Below, piece by piece: positions 1 through 6,390 of a stretch of DNA of 12,521 nt. The notes under the pieces were generated by a model, which ran no database searches, was not told the origin of the DNA, and worked only from the letters and a program-made list of their open reading frames with translations. Source of the DNA: an uncultured Clostridia bacterium (GTDB taxonomy: Bacteria; Bacillota_A; Clostridia; Christensenellales; Aristaeellaceae); the NCBI GenBank assembly GCA_947166205.1, contig CAMVDI010000037.1:1-12521 (forward strand), written 5' to 3'. The first letter of the stretch is position 1. Each line of letters starts with the position of its first letter. The position numbers and the translations under genes were made by a program.

Positions 1-1628
1 AGCGTCATGGTTCCATCCTGCTCCGTTATCAGAATGTTTCCCCCATCCGCGAGCCCGGGGGAAGCACTCATGCGGAAACCGCACAGCCGAAGCGGCTCCT
101 GGGCCCAGGATTCTTCCGCATGGTTTGCCAATGCCTGGTATGCTTCTGTATATTTTCCCTCCGCTGTCCAGGTGAGAATTTCCTTTTTTTCTATTTCCGA
201 CAGCAGCAGATCCTGCTTTTCCTTTTCAAGCATATCCCGGTACTTTTCATAAACCTGCCGCGCGGTTTCAGTTTCCCCGCTTTCCGTCAGCGCTTCAATG
301 CGATGTTCCGCCAGACCGGGAAGGTGTTCTGCCGCGTCCTTGTATCCTTCATCCGCGGATACCTGCATCGCATCCAGCGCGGTTCCCCAGTCTTCAGATG
401 CTTCGGCGGTCAGCCCCTTCTGATATGTGTTCTCCAGCCCCAGAAGGTGCTGGGCCGTTTCCAGCCGCTCCGCGCTGTCCAGGTATTGTTCCTTTGCCAG
501 GTTTTCGAGAAGTTTGACGGCTGATTCGTAATTGCCGTTCTCCAGGTCGGAGAGCGCCTGATCATAGTCGGCGGCCAGTCTGTCCGCATGAGCCTGAGCT
601 CTCTGCTCTTCTTTCTCTCTGCTCTGCTCTTCTTCCTTTCTCCTCAGTTCATCCTCCCTCTCCTGGGCCACCCTGATATAACTCCCGCTGTCCCTGTATC
701 CAATTTCTGACAGCTTGCGCAAGGTATCGATGGCCGGCTTCAGCTCGCTGGAATAGAGTGCGGAGGTCGCTGTGGATACGGCGTTGGTATAAAGCGCCTC
801 AAGATCATGATCCGCTTCGGATTTGCTCATCCGCATGGATCCGCTGACGTCCAGGACTTCAGGCAGAATCATCGAATCAAGAGCTGCTGACGTTTCCTGG
901 TCCACGTATTGACCAGCCTCAGCGGTTGTACGCGGATTCTGGATATAGTCTGAATATCGGTAACTGGCCTTCCCGTGCTCATACGGGAACACCTGTACAG
1001 TTCCGTAGTTTTCCAGCCTGAACTTCACGTTGATCGGCTCATAGGCAGTTGTCGGAATGATCTCCAGCGTAAAAACAATCTGGCCCCCTTCAAGGGAATA
1101 GTTCTGCCTGAAGGTATAGTAATATGAGTAGTTTGACAGCGTCAGCGGAACGGAACCGTATAATTCCACCGTCGGCGGTTCCGCTGCGGTCTGCTGCCCT
1201 GCTTCCCGGGTAAAACTGAAGCGATTTCCCTCGGCGGTAAAAGACAGTCCGGCGGTTTCCGCGAAGGCTTTCAGGGGAACATAGACGGTTCCGTCCACAT
1301 CCAGCGGCTGCAGAAATGCGCCGTCATCTCCCCAGAAAGCCAGCCGGATGCTTCCCAGGGAAACGATCCGGGTCTGGGGATCCACTTTCACATCCAGTTC
1401 CATGCTCTCACCGAACGCAGCAGCCGGAACATAGATGATTCCATCGTCTGTCACTGGCGGAAGATATGACCCATCATCCGAAAAGAAGGCTGCCCGGATC
1501 CCATCCACCAGGATGACCGCATCGCTTTCCTGCGGATCCGCAAGGCTGAACAGCGGTGTCAGAAAGAGAGTGACAGCCAGCAGAACTGATAATCCGCGTT
1601 TTTTGCTTCGTGTTTTTCGCTTGTTCAT
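1..1628 (-). CDS. Secreted protein with stalk-like repeats and TPR-like helical region (C-terminus outside window)
   Basis: The frame is open from ATG 1628 to the window edge, giving 542 codons without a stop. AAAGG lies about 10 nt before the ATG. Residues 1-30 form a signal peptide: Lys/Arg-rich start, then a hydrophobic core ending in SLA before DPQ. Residues about 38-140 hold two similar units (VDGIRAAFFSDDG..YVPAAAF and LAFWGDDG..YVPLKAF) that resemble copper amine oxidase N-terminal 'stalk' domains, usually cell-surface spacers. Residues about 150-260 look beta-rich. Residues 318-345 are a charged Glu/Arg coiled-coil stretch, and 350-500 resemble TPR-like helical repeats (for example residues 362-378, ENGNYESAVKLLENLAK). 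The last visible residues (ADGGNILITEQDGTMT) could begin a beta-propeller or WG-type repeat. It is probably exported and envelope-associated; substrate and function are unknown. Its base composition looks less GC-rich than the next gene. Sure of the coding region, less so of domain names. Confidence 0.85.
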   Translation of the reverse strand, partial: MNKRKTRSKKRGLSVLLAVTLFLTPLFSLADPQESDAVILVDGIRAAFFSDDGSYLPPVTDDGIIYVPAAAFGESMELDVKVDPQTRIVSLGSIRLAFWGDDGAFLQPLDVDGTVYVPLKAFAETAGLSFTAEGNRFSFTREAGQQTAAEPPTVELYGSVPLTLSNYSYYYTFRQNYSLEGGQIVFTLEIIPTTAYEPINVKFRLENYGTVQVFPYEHGKASYRYSDYIQNPRTTAEAGQYVDQETSAALDSMILPEVLDVSGSMRMSKSEADHDLEALYTNAVSTATSALYSSELKPAIDTLRKLSEIGYRDSGSYIRVAQEREDELRRKEEEQSREKEEQRAQAHADRLAADYDQALSDLENGNYESAVKLLENLAKEQYLDSAERLETAQHLLGLENTYQKGLTAEASEDWGTALDAMQVSADEGYKDAAEHLPGLAEHRIEALTESGETETARQVYEKYRDMLEKEKQDLLLSEIEKKEILTWTAEGKYTEAYQALANHAEESWAQEPLRLCGFRMSASPGLADGGNILITEQDGTMT

Positions 1629-1641
1629 GGATGTTTGCCTT

Positions 1642-1749
1642 TCAGTCTGAAAGTTCAGCAATACCAATTGCTTTTATCAGTGCAGATAACGTTGGAATAC
1701 TGACGTTTTTGGGATTCTTCAGCACAACAGAACGGGAAATTCCCGCGTC
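1642..1749 (-). pseudogene. Remnant of an Xre-type HTH protein (C-terminal end only)
   Basis: On the minus strand, the frame ending at TGA 1644-1642 encodes 35 residues starting DAGISRSVV and containing NVSIPTLSALIKAIGI. This closely resembles the second half of an HTH_3/Xre domain: recognition helix AGISRS, then a 'TL..L.KALGI' closing helix, as in HipB-like regulators. The beginning of the domain is absent, and the readable part starts exactly where the upstream MFS gene ends (the Asp codon overlaps its TGA). The remnant's stop is 13 nt before the ATG of the next gene and runs into that gene's ribosome site, as expected if a full HTH gene once preceded it in an operon. No start codon with a ribosome site was seen, so it is probably not translated. 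The family match is by eye; chance similarity cannot be excluded for 35 residues. Confidence 0.5.
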
Positions 1750-3016
1750 AATTCCCCTGTCCCGCGGCGGGCTGTTTGTCGGACAGCCACAGGAAGATGA
1801 ATCCCAGGGCGAAGAAGACGGCCAGGGAGGCCACGGCGATGTTGATGGAGCCGCCGGCCAGCTTCACCGCGGCGATCACCGCGGAGCCCAGGAAGGACGC
1901 GCCCTTGGAGAAAACGTCGTAGACCCCGAAATATTTTCCGGAATCCTCCGGCGGAATGATCTTGGAGAAGTAGCTGCGGGACAGGGACTGAATGGAACCC
2001 TGGAAGCAGCCCACGCCGAAGGCCAGGATGCCGAAGTGCCAGATGGTGGACAGCGTCAGCGCGTAGAGGCAGACGCAGAAATAGCCCACGATGCAGACCA
2101 GGATCAGCGGCACCGTCCGGTATTTCCTGGACAGGGAGGCAAAGACCAGCGACCCGCCCCAGGCGACGACCTGGGTCGCCAGCAGGAAGATCACCTGGCC
2201 CACCGTGTTCAGGCCCAGATCCGTTCCGATGTTGATGCAGTTGTCGATAATGGTGCCCACGCCGTCGATGTAAAGGAAGAAGGCGATCAGGAAAAGGAGC
2301 ACCTTTTTGTCTCCGACGGCGATCTTTTTCAGCGTCCGGCCCAGCTGGCGGAGGGCCTCCCCCACCGCGCCGCGCTTTCCTTCGACATAGTGAATCTGCC
2401 GGTAGTTCCGGATCAGCGGCAGCGTCACCAGCAGCCACCAGATGCCCGTGCATGTGAACCCGATGATCCGGGAGGCGGAGCCGGAAATCTTTCCCATCAT
2501 GTCCGGGCCCAGCACATAGGCGCCCAGCGCGATCAGAAAGGGAATGCAGGATCCGATATATCCCCAGGCAAACCCGTAGGAGGAGACCTGATCCATTCTC
2601 TCCTCCGTGGTCACGTCGTTCAGCATGGAGTCATAGAAGGTCAGGGAGGAGGAATAGAAAATCTTGGTCAGGATAAAGATGACGATGAAGGCGGCCCAGC
2701 CCGCCACAAAGCCGTTCAGGATGCAGCTGACCACCCCCAGGGCCACCGACGTGGTGAAGAAGATTTTCTTCATATCCCTGTGGTCCGCCACGGCGCCGAG
2801 GATCGGCCCCAGGACCGCGACCGCGAGGGTGACGATGGAGATGGCGGTGGCATAATAGGCGGTCGCCTGATCCCCGGTGATCTGGCCCGGAGCGTCGCCG
2901 ATCGCCAGGCTCTTGAACCAGATGGGAATCAGGGAGCAGGCCAGCATGGTGTAGGCCGAATTGCCCACGTCATACAGCACCCAGGATTTCTCCTCTTTCG
3001 TCAGTTTTTTGAACAC
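1748..3016 (-). CDS. MFS transporter, UMF1/Atg22-like family
   Basis: The product is a 422-residue polytopic membrane protein. The signature near the N-terminus (SWVLYDVGNSAYT, residues 11-23) and the later SIQSLSRSYFSKIIP..GKYFGVYDVFSK segment are typical of the UMF1 (Atg22-like) branch of the major facilitator superfamily. Hydrophobic stretches fit about 12 membrane helices, with a central cytoplasmic Arg/Lys-rich loop (YVEGKRGAVGEALRQLGRT). The substrate is unknown; yeast Atg22 exports amino acids from the vacuole, which does not fix the role here. The frame is open to ATG 3124, but GTG 3016 is preferred because GGAGGCG lies 6-7 nt upstream and the protein then starts at VFKKLTKEEK, directly before the family signature. 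It is divergent from the symporter gene. No terminator is visible after its TGA, so transcripts may run on into the gene at 1-1628. Confidence 0.9.
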   Translation of the reverse strand: MFKKLTKEEKSWVLYDVGNSAYTMLACSLIPIWFKSLAIGDAPGQITGDQATAYYATAISIVTLAVAVLGPILGAVADHRDMKKIFFTTSVALGVVSCILNGFVAGWAAFIVIFILTKIFYSSSLTFYDSMLNDVTTEERMDQVSSYGFAWGYIGSCIPFLIALGAYVLGPDMMGKISGSASRIIGFTCTGIWWLLVTLPLIRNYRQIHYVEGKRGAVGEALRQLGRTLKKIAVGDKKVLLFLIAFFLYIDGVGTIIDNCINIGTDLGLNTVGQVIFLLATQVVAWGGSLVFASLSRKYRTVPLILVCIVGYFCVCLYALTLSTIWHFGILAFGVGCFQGSIQSLSRSYFSKIIPPEDSGKYFGVYDVFSKGASFLGSAVIAAVKLAGGSINIAVASLAVFFALGFIFLWLSDKQPAAGQGN

Positions 3017-3059
3017 AGGATCGCCTCCGTTTTGTTTTGTTTTTGTTCCGCTGGGAACT

Positions 3060-3088
3060 ATCTTATCATACCCGCGGCGAAAAGTCAC
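3060..3088 (-). promoter_or_regulatory. Probable promoter of the MFS gene
   Basis: On the minus strand, GTGACT (3088-3083) and TAAGAT (3065-3060) are separated by 17 bp, about 44 bp upstream of the GTG start. Both hexamers match consensus at only four of six positions, so this is a moderate candidate. It overlaps the CCCGCGGC inverted repeat. Confidence 0.4.
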
Positions 3089-3098
3089 CTGCCGCGGG
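3071..3098. repeat. Inverted repeat CCCGCGGC-N12-GCCGCGGG in the divergent intergenic region
   Basis: Positions 3071-3078 and 3091-3098 are perfect 8-bp inverted arms. Each arm contains the palindrome CCGCGG, and the arms are exactly 20 bp apart, about two helical turns. They fall in the -35/-10 region of the predicted MFS promoter, so they could be an operator. A chance GC-rich palindrome is the alternative. Confidence 0.4.
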
Positions 3099-3132
3099 CG
3101 GCAAATAATACCAAAAGAAAACAAAAAAAGCC

Positions 3133-3161
3133 TTGCCAGAGGAACCCGTCGGGACTACAAT
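3133..3161 (+). promoter_or_regulatory. Promoter of the sodium:solute symporter gene
   Basis: TTGCCA (3133-3138) and TACAAT (3156-3161) are separated by 17 bp. Each matches the sigma-A consensus at five of six positions. Predicted transcription starts near 3168, giving a leader of roughly 109 nt before ATG 3277. Confidence 0.7.
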
Positions 3162-3182
3162 ACATTCGCCGGCTGCTTTAGC

Positions 3183-3200
3183 GCTTTTATATATAAAAGC
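3183..3200. repeat. 18-bp perfect palindrome in the symporter leader
   Basis: GCTTTTATATATAAAAGC reads the same on both strands and lies about 15 nt after the predicted transcription start. A further TTAAAAGC follows directly. It could be an operator placed just downstream of the start or form a hairpin in the leader RNA. Confidence 0.45.
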
Positions 3201-3230
3201 TTAAAAGCGGTAAAGTCCCGGTTTGATCCA

Positions 3231-3255
3231 TCCGGGCCGGGTTCCCCGCCCCGGA
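3231..3255 (+). promoter_or_regulatory. GC-rich hairpin in the symporter 5' leader
   Basis: TCCGGG (3231-3236) pairs with CCCGGA (3250-3255). After one C-C mismatch, CGGG (3238-3241) pairs with CCCG (3245-3248) around a TTC loop. It ends about 7 nt before the AGAGGG ribosome site, which stays unpaired. No T-run follows, so it is not an intrinsic terminator. A role in mRNA stability or translation is possible but unproven. Confidence 0.35.
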
Positions 3256-3276
3256 ACAGAAAGAGGGCATGCTCCT

Positions 3277-4848
3277 ATGGCAGTCAAGGTGATCCTGCTG
3301 GTTCTTTTCTTCGGCGTCATGCTGGCCATCGGGTTCCTGACCCGGAAAAAGGCCGCCGATGTCAGCGGCTTCGTCCTGGGCGGGCGCAGCGTCGGCCCCT
3401 GGCTGACGGCCTTCGCCTACGGAACCAGCTATTTCTCCGCCGTGATCTTCGTGGGCTATGCCGGCCAGTTCGGCTGGAAGTTCGGTATCTCCTCCACCTG
3501 GGTCGGGATCGGAAACGCCTTCCTGGGCTCCCTGCTGGCCTGGGTGGTGCTGGGCCGGCGGACCCGTATCATGACGCAGCATCTGCACAGCGCCACGATG
3601 CCGGATTTCTTTGCCCGCCGCTTCGGTTCCGAATCCCTGAAGGTGGCGGCCTCCGTCGTCATCTTCATCTTCCTGATTCCCTATACCGCCTCCCTGTACA
3701 ACGGCCTGAGCCGGCTGTTTGAGATGGCCTTCGGGATCCCCTATTTCTGGTGCGTCCTGGCCATGTCCGTGCTCACCGCCATCTACGTCATCGCCGGCGG
3801 ATACATGGCCACCGCCATCAACGACTTTATCCAGGGAATCATCATGCTGGTGGGCATCGTCGCCGTCATCGCCGCAGTGCTGGGCAAAAACGGCGGGCTG
3901 ACGGGCTCCCTGGCGGGGCTGGCCGCCGTCTCCGACGACCGGGTCTCCACGGTGCCCGGCATCTTCAATTCCTTCTTCGGTCCGGACCCCCTCGGCCTGC
4001 TGGGCGTGGTGCTGCTGACCTCCCTGGGCACCTGGGGGCTTCCCCAGATGGTGGGAAAGTTCTACGCCATCAAGAGCGAAGGCGATATCCACAAGGGCAC
4101 GATCATCTCCACCGCCTTCGCGGTGGTGGTCGCCGGCGGCTGCTACTTCCTGGGCGGCTTCGGCCGTCTCTTCTCCGACGTGATCGGCGTGGCGGAAAAC
4201 GGAACCCCCGCGGGGGGATATGACGCGGTTATTCCCGCCATGCTGTCCGGCCTGCCGGATCTGCTCATCGCCGTGGTCATCGTCCTGGTGCTTTCCGCCT
4301 CCATGAGCACCCTCAGCTCCCTGGTGCTGACCTCCTCCTCCACCGTGACCCTGGATCTGCTGAAGGGGCATGTGATCCGGGACATGGATGAGAAGCGCCA
4401 GCTGCTGATCATGCGGGCGCTGATCGTCGTGTTCATCGTGATCTCCGCCGTCATCGCGATTATCCAGGTCAATTCCCCTGTCGCTTTCATCGCCCAGGCC
4501 ATGGGCGTCAGCTGGGGCGCCATGGCCGGCGCGTTCCTGGCCCCCTTCCTCTACGGGCTGTACTGGAAGGGAACCACCCGTGCCGCCTGCTGGGTCAACA
4601 TCCTGTTCTCCTGCGTGTTCATGACCGTGGACATGCTCAGCAACCTGGGCGTCCTGCCCGTGCAGCTGGGCCTTCTGCAGAGCCCCATCAACGCCGGCGC
4701 CTTCTGCATGATCCTGGGGCTGATCCTGGTTCCGGTGCTTTCGCTCATCACCCCGAAGCCGGACCGGAGGATCGTGGACAACGCCTTCTCCTGCTATGAA
4801 GTGAAGGTGCTGGTCCGCCAGACCAGCGCCCTGGAGGATGAGAAATAA
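3277..4848 (+). CDS. Sodium:solute symporter (SSS family)
   Basis: The product is a 523-residue integral membrane protein that begins straight into a transmembrane helix (MAVKVILLVLFFGVMLAIG). It continues with the family pattern FVLGGRSVGPWLTAFAYGTS, then helices throughout, including YVIAGGYMATAINDFIQGI and LVLSASMSTLSSLVLTSSS; the Ser/Thr-rich part of the latter corresponds to the Na2-site region in this family. Length and about 13 hydrophobic segments fit the SSS (PF00474) fold, which couples sodium entry to uptake of a small solute such as an amino acid, vitamin or organic acid. The substrate cannot be read from sequence. The frame is open from ATG 3223, but ATG 3277 is chosen because AGAGGG lies about 10 nt upstream and residues before it look non-coding. 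It has its own promoter, lies divergent from the MFS gene, and is monocistronic with a terminator directly after TAA. Confidence 0.93.
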   Translation: MAVKVILLVLFFGVMLAIGFLTRKKAADVSGFVLGGRSVGPWLTAFAYGTSYFSAVIFVGYAGQFGWKFGISSTWVGIGNAFLGSLLAWVVLGRRTRIMTQHLHSATMPDFFARRFGSESLKVAASVVIFIFLIPYTASLYNGLSRLFEMAFGIPYFWCVLAMSVLTAIYVIAGGYMATAINDFIQGIIMLVGIVAVIAAVLGKNGGLTGSLAGLAAVSDDRVSTVPGIFNSFFGPDPLGLLGVVLLTSLGTWGLPQMVGKFYAIKSEGDIHKGTIISTAFAVVVAGGCYFLGGFGRLFSDVIGVAENGTPAGGYDAVIPAMLSGLPDLLIAVVIVLVLSASMSTLSSLVLTSSSTVTLDLLKGHVIRDMDEKRQLLIMRALIVVFIVISAVIAIIQVNSPVAFIAQAMGVSWGAMAGAFLAPFLYGLYWKGTTRAACWVNILFSCVFMTVDMLSNLGVLPVQLGLLQSPINAGAFCMILGLILVPVLSLITPKPDRRIVDNAFSCYEVKVLVRQTSALEDEK

Positions 4849-4860
4849 TCCCCGGCACTC

Positions 4861-4905
4861 AAAAAACCGGGCGGAGAGCCTGCAGGCTCCCCGCCCGGTT
4901 TTTTT
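4861..4905. terminator. Bidirectional intrinsic terminator between convergent genes
   Basis: ACCGGGCGG-AG-AGCC pairs with GGCT-CC-CCGCCCGGT around a TGCA loop. It is flanked by six A on the left and a run of seven T on the right, so it can end transcripts from both the symporter (+) and the peptidase gene (-). Confidence 0.9.
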
Positions 4906-4928
4906 GTCTGCGCGCCGCGCAGCGCCGC

Positions 4929-5792
4929 TTATTCCCCGCGTTCCGCCTTTCTCCCGGCGGATTCCTTCCGCAGCCGTTCCCAGTAGGCTGTCAGGTCCCG
5001 GCTCCATCCTTCCCCGATCCCGGGACGGAGATCCTCCGCCCCCGCGCCGGGCGCGTGCCTGCGGGCGGCCGCCTGCTCCCGGGTCTCCATATCCGGGTTC
5101 CACATCAGCCTACGGGATCCGCACCGGGGGCACACGTTTCCCCGGCTCACATCCGCGAAAACGGCGCCGCACTCCCTGCACCGCCGCCCCGCCACATAGT
5201 CCGTCATCAGGATCAGCAGCTCATCGGCATCCCTCCGGCTCAGCGCCCTCCGGTCCCCTTCCAGCGTTTCCTGCCGGACCCGCCAGGCGCTTTCGCTGAC
5301 GCAGAACAGCGCCGCCCATTTCGGATCCGCCGGATTTCCCCGGATCAGATCCACGATCGGCGGAGGGCAGAGCATGTTCCGGGCAAAGATGTTGGCCTCG
5401 GTCTCCAGCACCCGGCTGTCCTCCTGGGGCAGGCTGCCGGGATTCCGGTCCCGGAAGTGGCCCAGAAGAATGTGCCCCAGTTCATGGAAAAGGGAGAAGC
5501 GGATCCGCTCCGGGGATCGGACCGAATCGTCATAGACGATGAGATAGCCCATCTCCCCGAGGGCATAGGTCAGCGCCTCGTTGTCCCCCCGGATCTGATT
5601 GTATTCCCCCATGCCGACGCCCGCCAGCTCCGCGTGCCGCGCCATGCTGATCATCCCCAGGACTCCCGAGCGCTTTCCGATGGCAAAGGGATCCGGCGGA
5701 AGGGATCGGACCTGACAGGCGATCAGCGTCCGGCAGGCCGTCCGCACGGCCTTCTCCCGGTCCGCCCGCTCAGGAAAGGGACGGTTCGTCAT
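4929..5792 (-). CDS. ImmA/IrrE-type metallopeptidase with C-terminal zinc ribbon
   Basis: The product has 287 residues. HELGH at residues 103-107 is the zinc-binding HExxH motif, and ETEANIFARNMLCPP (from 130) supplies the downstream acidic ligand and family signature of the ImmA/IrrE (PF06114) peptidases. ImmA of ICEBs1 cleaves the repressor ImmR; the same role is inferred here because the upstream gene is an Xre repressor. Residues 205-224 form C-x2-C-x12-C-x2-C (CREC..CPRC), a zinc ribbon that is not part of classical ImmA, followed by an Arg-rich charged tail. ATG 5792 overlaps the repressor's end by 23 bp, and AAGGGGAG sits about 8 nt before it, so translation is probably coupled. No signal peptide is present; the protein should be cytoplasmic. 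Confidence 0.88.
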   Translation of the reverse strand: MTNRPFPERADREKAVRTACRTLIACQVRSLPPDPFAIGKRSGVLGMISMARHAELAGVGMGEYNQIRGDNEALTYALGEMGYLIVYDDSVRSPERIRFSLFHELGHILLGHFRDRNPGSLPQEDSRVLETEANIFARNMLCPPPIVDLIRGNPADPKWAALFCVSESAWRVRQETLEGDRRALSRRDADELLILMTDYVAGRRCRECGAVFADVSRGNVCPRCGSRRLMWNPDMETREQAAARRHAPGAGAEDLRPGIGEGWSRDLTAYWERLRKESAGRKAERGE

Positions 5793-6150
5793 CTGAAAGG
5801 CTCCCCTTCTTCTGATACTGTTCCACCAGGGGCATGATCAGGCGGATCAGGCTTTCCCGGCGTTCCGGTTCCATGTTCCGCAGCCCCCGGGCGAGGACCT
5901 GGATCCCCGCGTCGTCCGCCTCGGTGCCTCCCGGCGCGGTCTCCGCCTTCTCCCCGGTCAGCTCCCGGAGATCCACCCCCAGGGCCCTGGCCACGGCCTC
6001 CAGCCGGGCGGGCCTGACCTCCTCCAGCCGGAGCCCCTCGTACCGGACCACCGTCTGCACTGTCACGCCCAGCGCCCTGGCCAGATCGGCCTGGGTCATC
6101 CCCTTTCTCTTCCGCAGCATGCGGAGCCGCTCGCCGAAGGTCTGTTCCAC
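5770..6150 (-). CDS. Xre-family HTH repressor (ImmR-like)
   Basis: The product has 126 residues. FGERLRMLRKRKGMTQADLARALGVTVQTVVRYE (residues 5-38) is a clear HTH_3 domain with recognition helix VTVQTVVRY, extending to about residue 60 (ALGVDLRELTG). A linker and a C-terminal helical segment (MEPERRESLIRLIMPLVEQYQKK) follow and could mediate dimerisation or be the peptidase target. GTG 6150 is chosen as start: AAGGAGG lies about 7 nt upstream, and the predicted promoter would start RNA near 6193, so the longer frame from ATG 6228 would not be transcribed. It is the first gene of a two-gene operon with the ImmA-like peptidase and diverges from the sigma-like gene at 6391. Autoregulation is likely because a predicted operator lies at the transcription start. 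Confidence 0.9.
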   Translation of the reverse strand: MEQTFGERLRMLRKRKGMTQADLARALGVTVQTVVRYEGLRLEEVRPARLEAVARALGVDLRELTGEKAETAPGGTEADDAGIQVLARGLRNMEPERRESLIRLIMPLVEQYQKKGSLSDDEPSLS

Positions 6151-6179
6151 GGTCCCGCCTCCTTCCTTCTCTGAAAAGA

Positions 6180-6192
6180 ACAAATATTTTGT
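6180..6192. promoter_or_regulatory. Predicted repressor operator near the repressor's own transcription start
   Basis: ACAAATATTTTGT is a near palindrome, identical at 12 of 13 positions to ACAAAAATTTTGT at 6323-6335. It begins 7 bp downstream of the predicted minus-strand -10 box, where a bound repressor would block initiation. Assignment to the Xre protein is by position only. Confidence 0.55.
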
Positions 6193-6199
6193 CCTCCTC

Positions 6200-6228
6200 A
6201 TTCTATCTGTTTTCGCCGGAAAAAGCAA
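6200..6228 (-). promoter_or_regulatory. Promoter of the repressor-peptidase operon
   Basis: On the minus strand, TTGCTT (6228-6223) and TAGAAT (6205-6200) are separated by 17 bp. The -10 matches at five of six positions and the -35 at three of six, so it is weaker than the opposing promoter. The predicted start is near 6193, about 43 nt before GTG 6150. Confidence 0.55.
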
Positions 6229-6231
6229 GGT

Positions 6232-6272
6232 AAATTTTAATTTATTAAAGTTAGAAATTTTAATTTCTTAAA
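6232..6272. repeat. Two 18-bp AT-rich direct repeats upstream of the divergent promoter
   Basis: Positions 6232-6249 and 6255-6272 share AAATTTTAATTTxTTAAA with one mismatch and a 23-bp period. They lie directly upstream of the plus-strand -35 box, in the place of UP elements or an activator or repressor array. The stretch contrasts sharply with the GC-rich surroundings. Confidence 0.6.
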
Positions 6273-6281
6273 ATATTTCGC

Positions 6282-6311
6282 TTGACAGGCGCAAAATGAA
6301 CCTGCTATAAT
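6282..6311 (+). promoter_or_regulatory. Consensus promoter of the DUF1492-like gene
   Basis: TTGACA (6282-6287) and TATAAT (6306-6311) are both perfect consensus hexamers with an 18-bp spacer. The predicted start is near 6318. A promoter this strong normally needs tight repression, which fits the palindrome just downstream. Confidence 0.85.
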
Positions 6312-6320
6312 GCCCGCAGA

Positions 6321-6337
6321 GCACAAAAATTTTGTGC
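6321..6337. promoter_or_regulatory. Predicted operator: perfect palindrome at the start of the DUF1492-like transcript
   Basis: GCACAAAA-A-TTTTGTGC is a perfect 8-bp inverted repeat centred on 6329, starting 10 bp after the -10 box. Its core matches the site at 6180-6192 at 12 of 13 positions. An additional TTTTGTG half-site follows at 6338-6344. Confidence 0.7.
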
Positions 6338-6390
6338 TTTTGTGAAAGAGATTGTCTTCCTCGAAAGATGATTCGAAAGGAGTTTTCCCG

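Noticed and set aside
1610..3181. 523-codon open frame on the plus strand opposite the MFS gene
   Set aside because: Low-complexity Gly/Asp/Gln/His-rich translation typical of the antisense of a GC-rich gene; the minus strand encodes a clear transporter with ribosome site.
3187..5103. 638-codon open frame on the minus strand across the symporter
   Set aside because: Translation is Gly/His/Asp/Gln-rich without domains, crosses a bidirectional terminator, and opposes a clear membrane protein.
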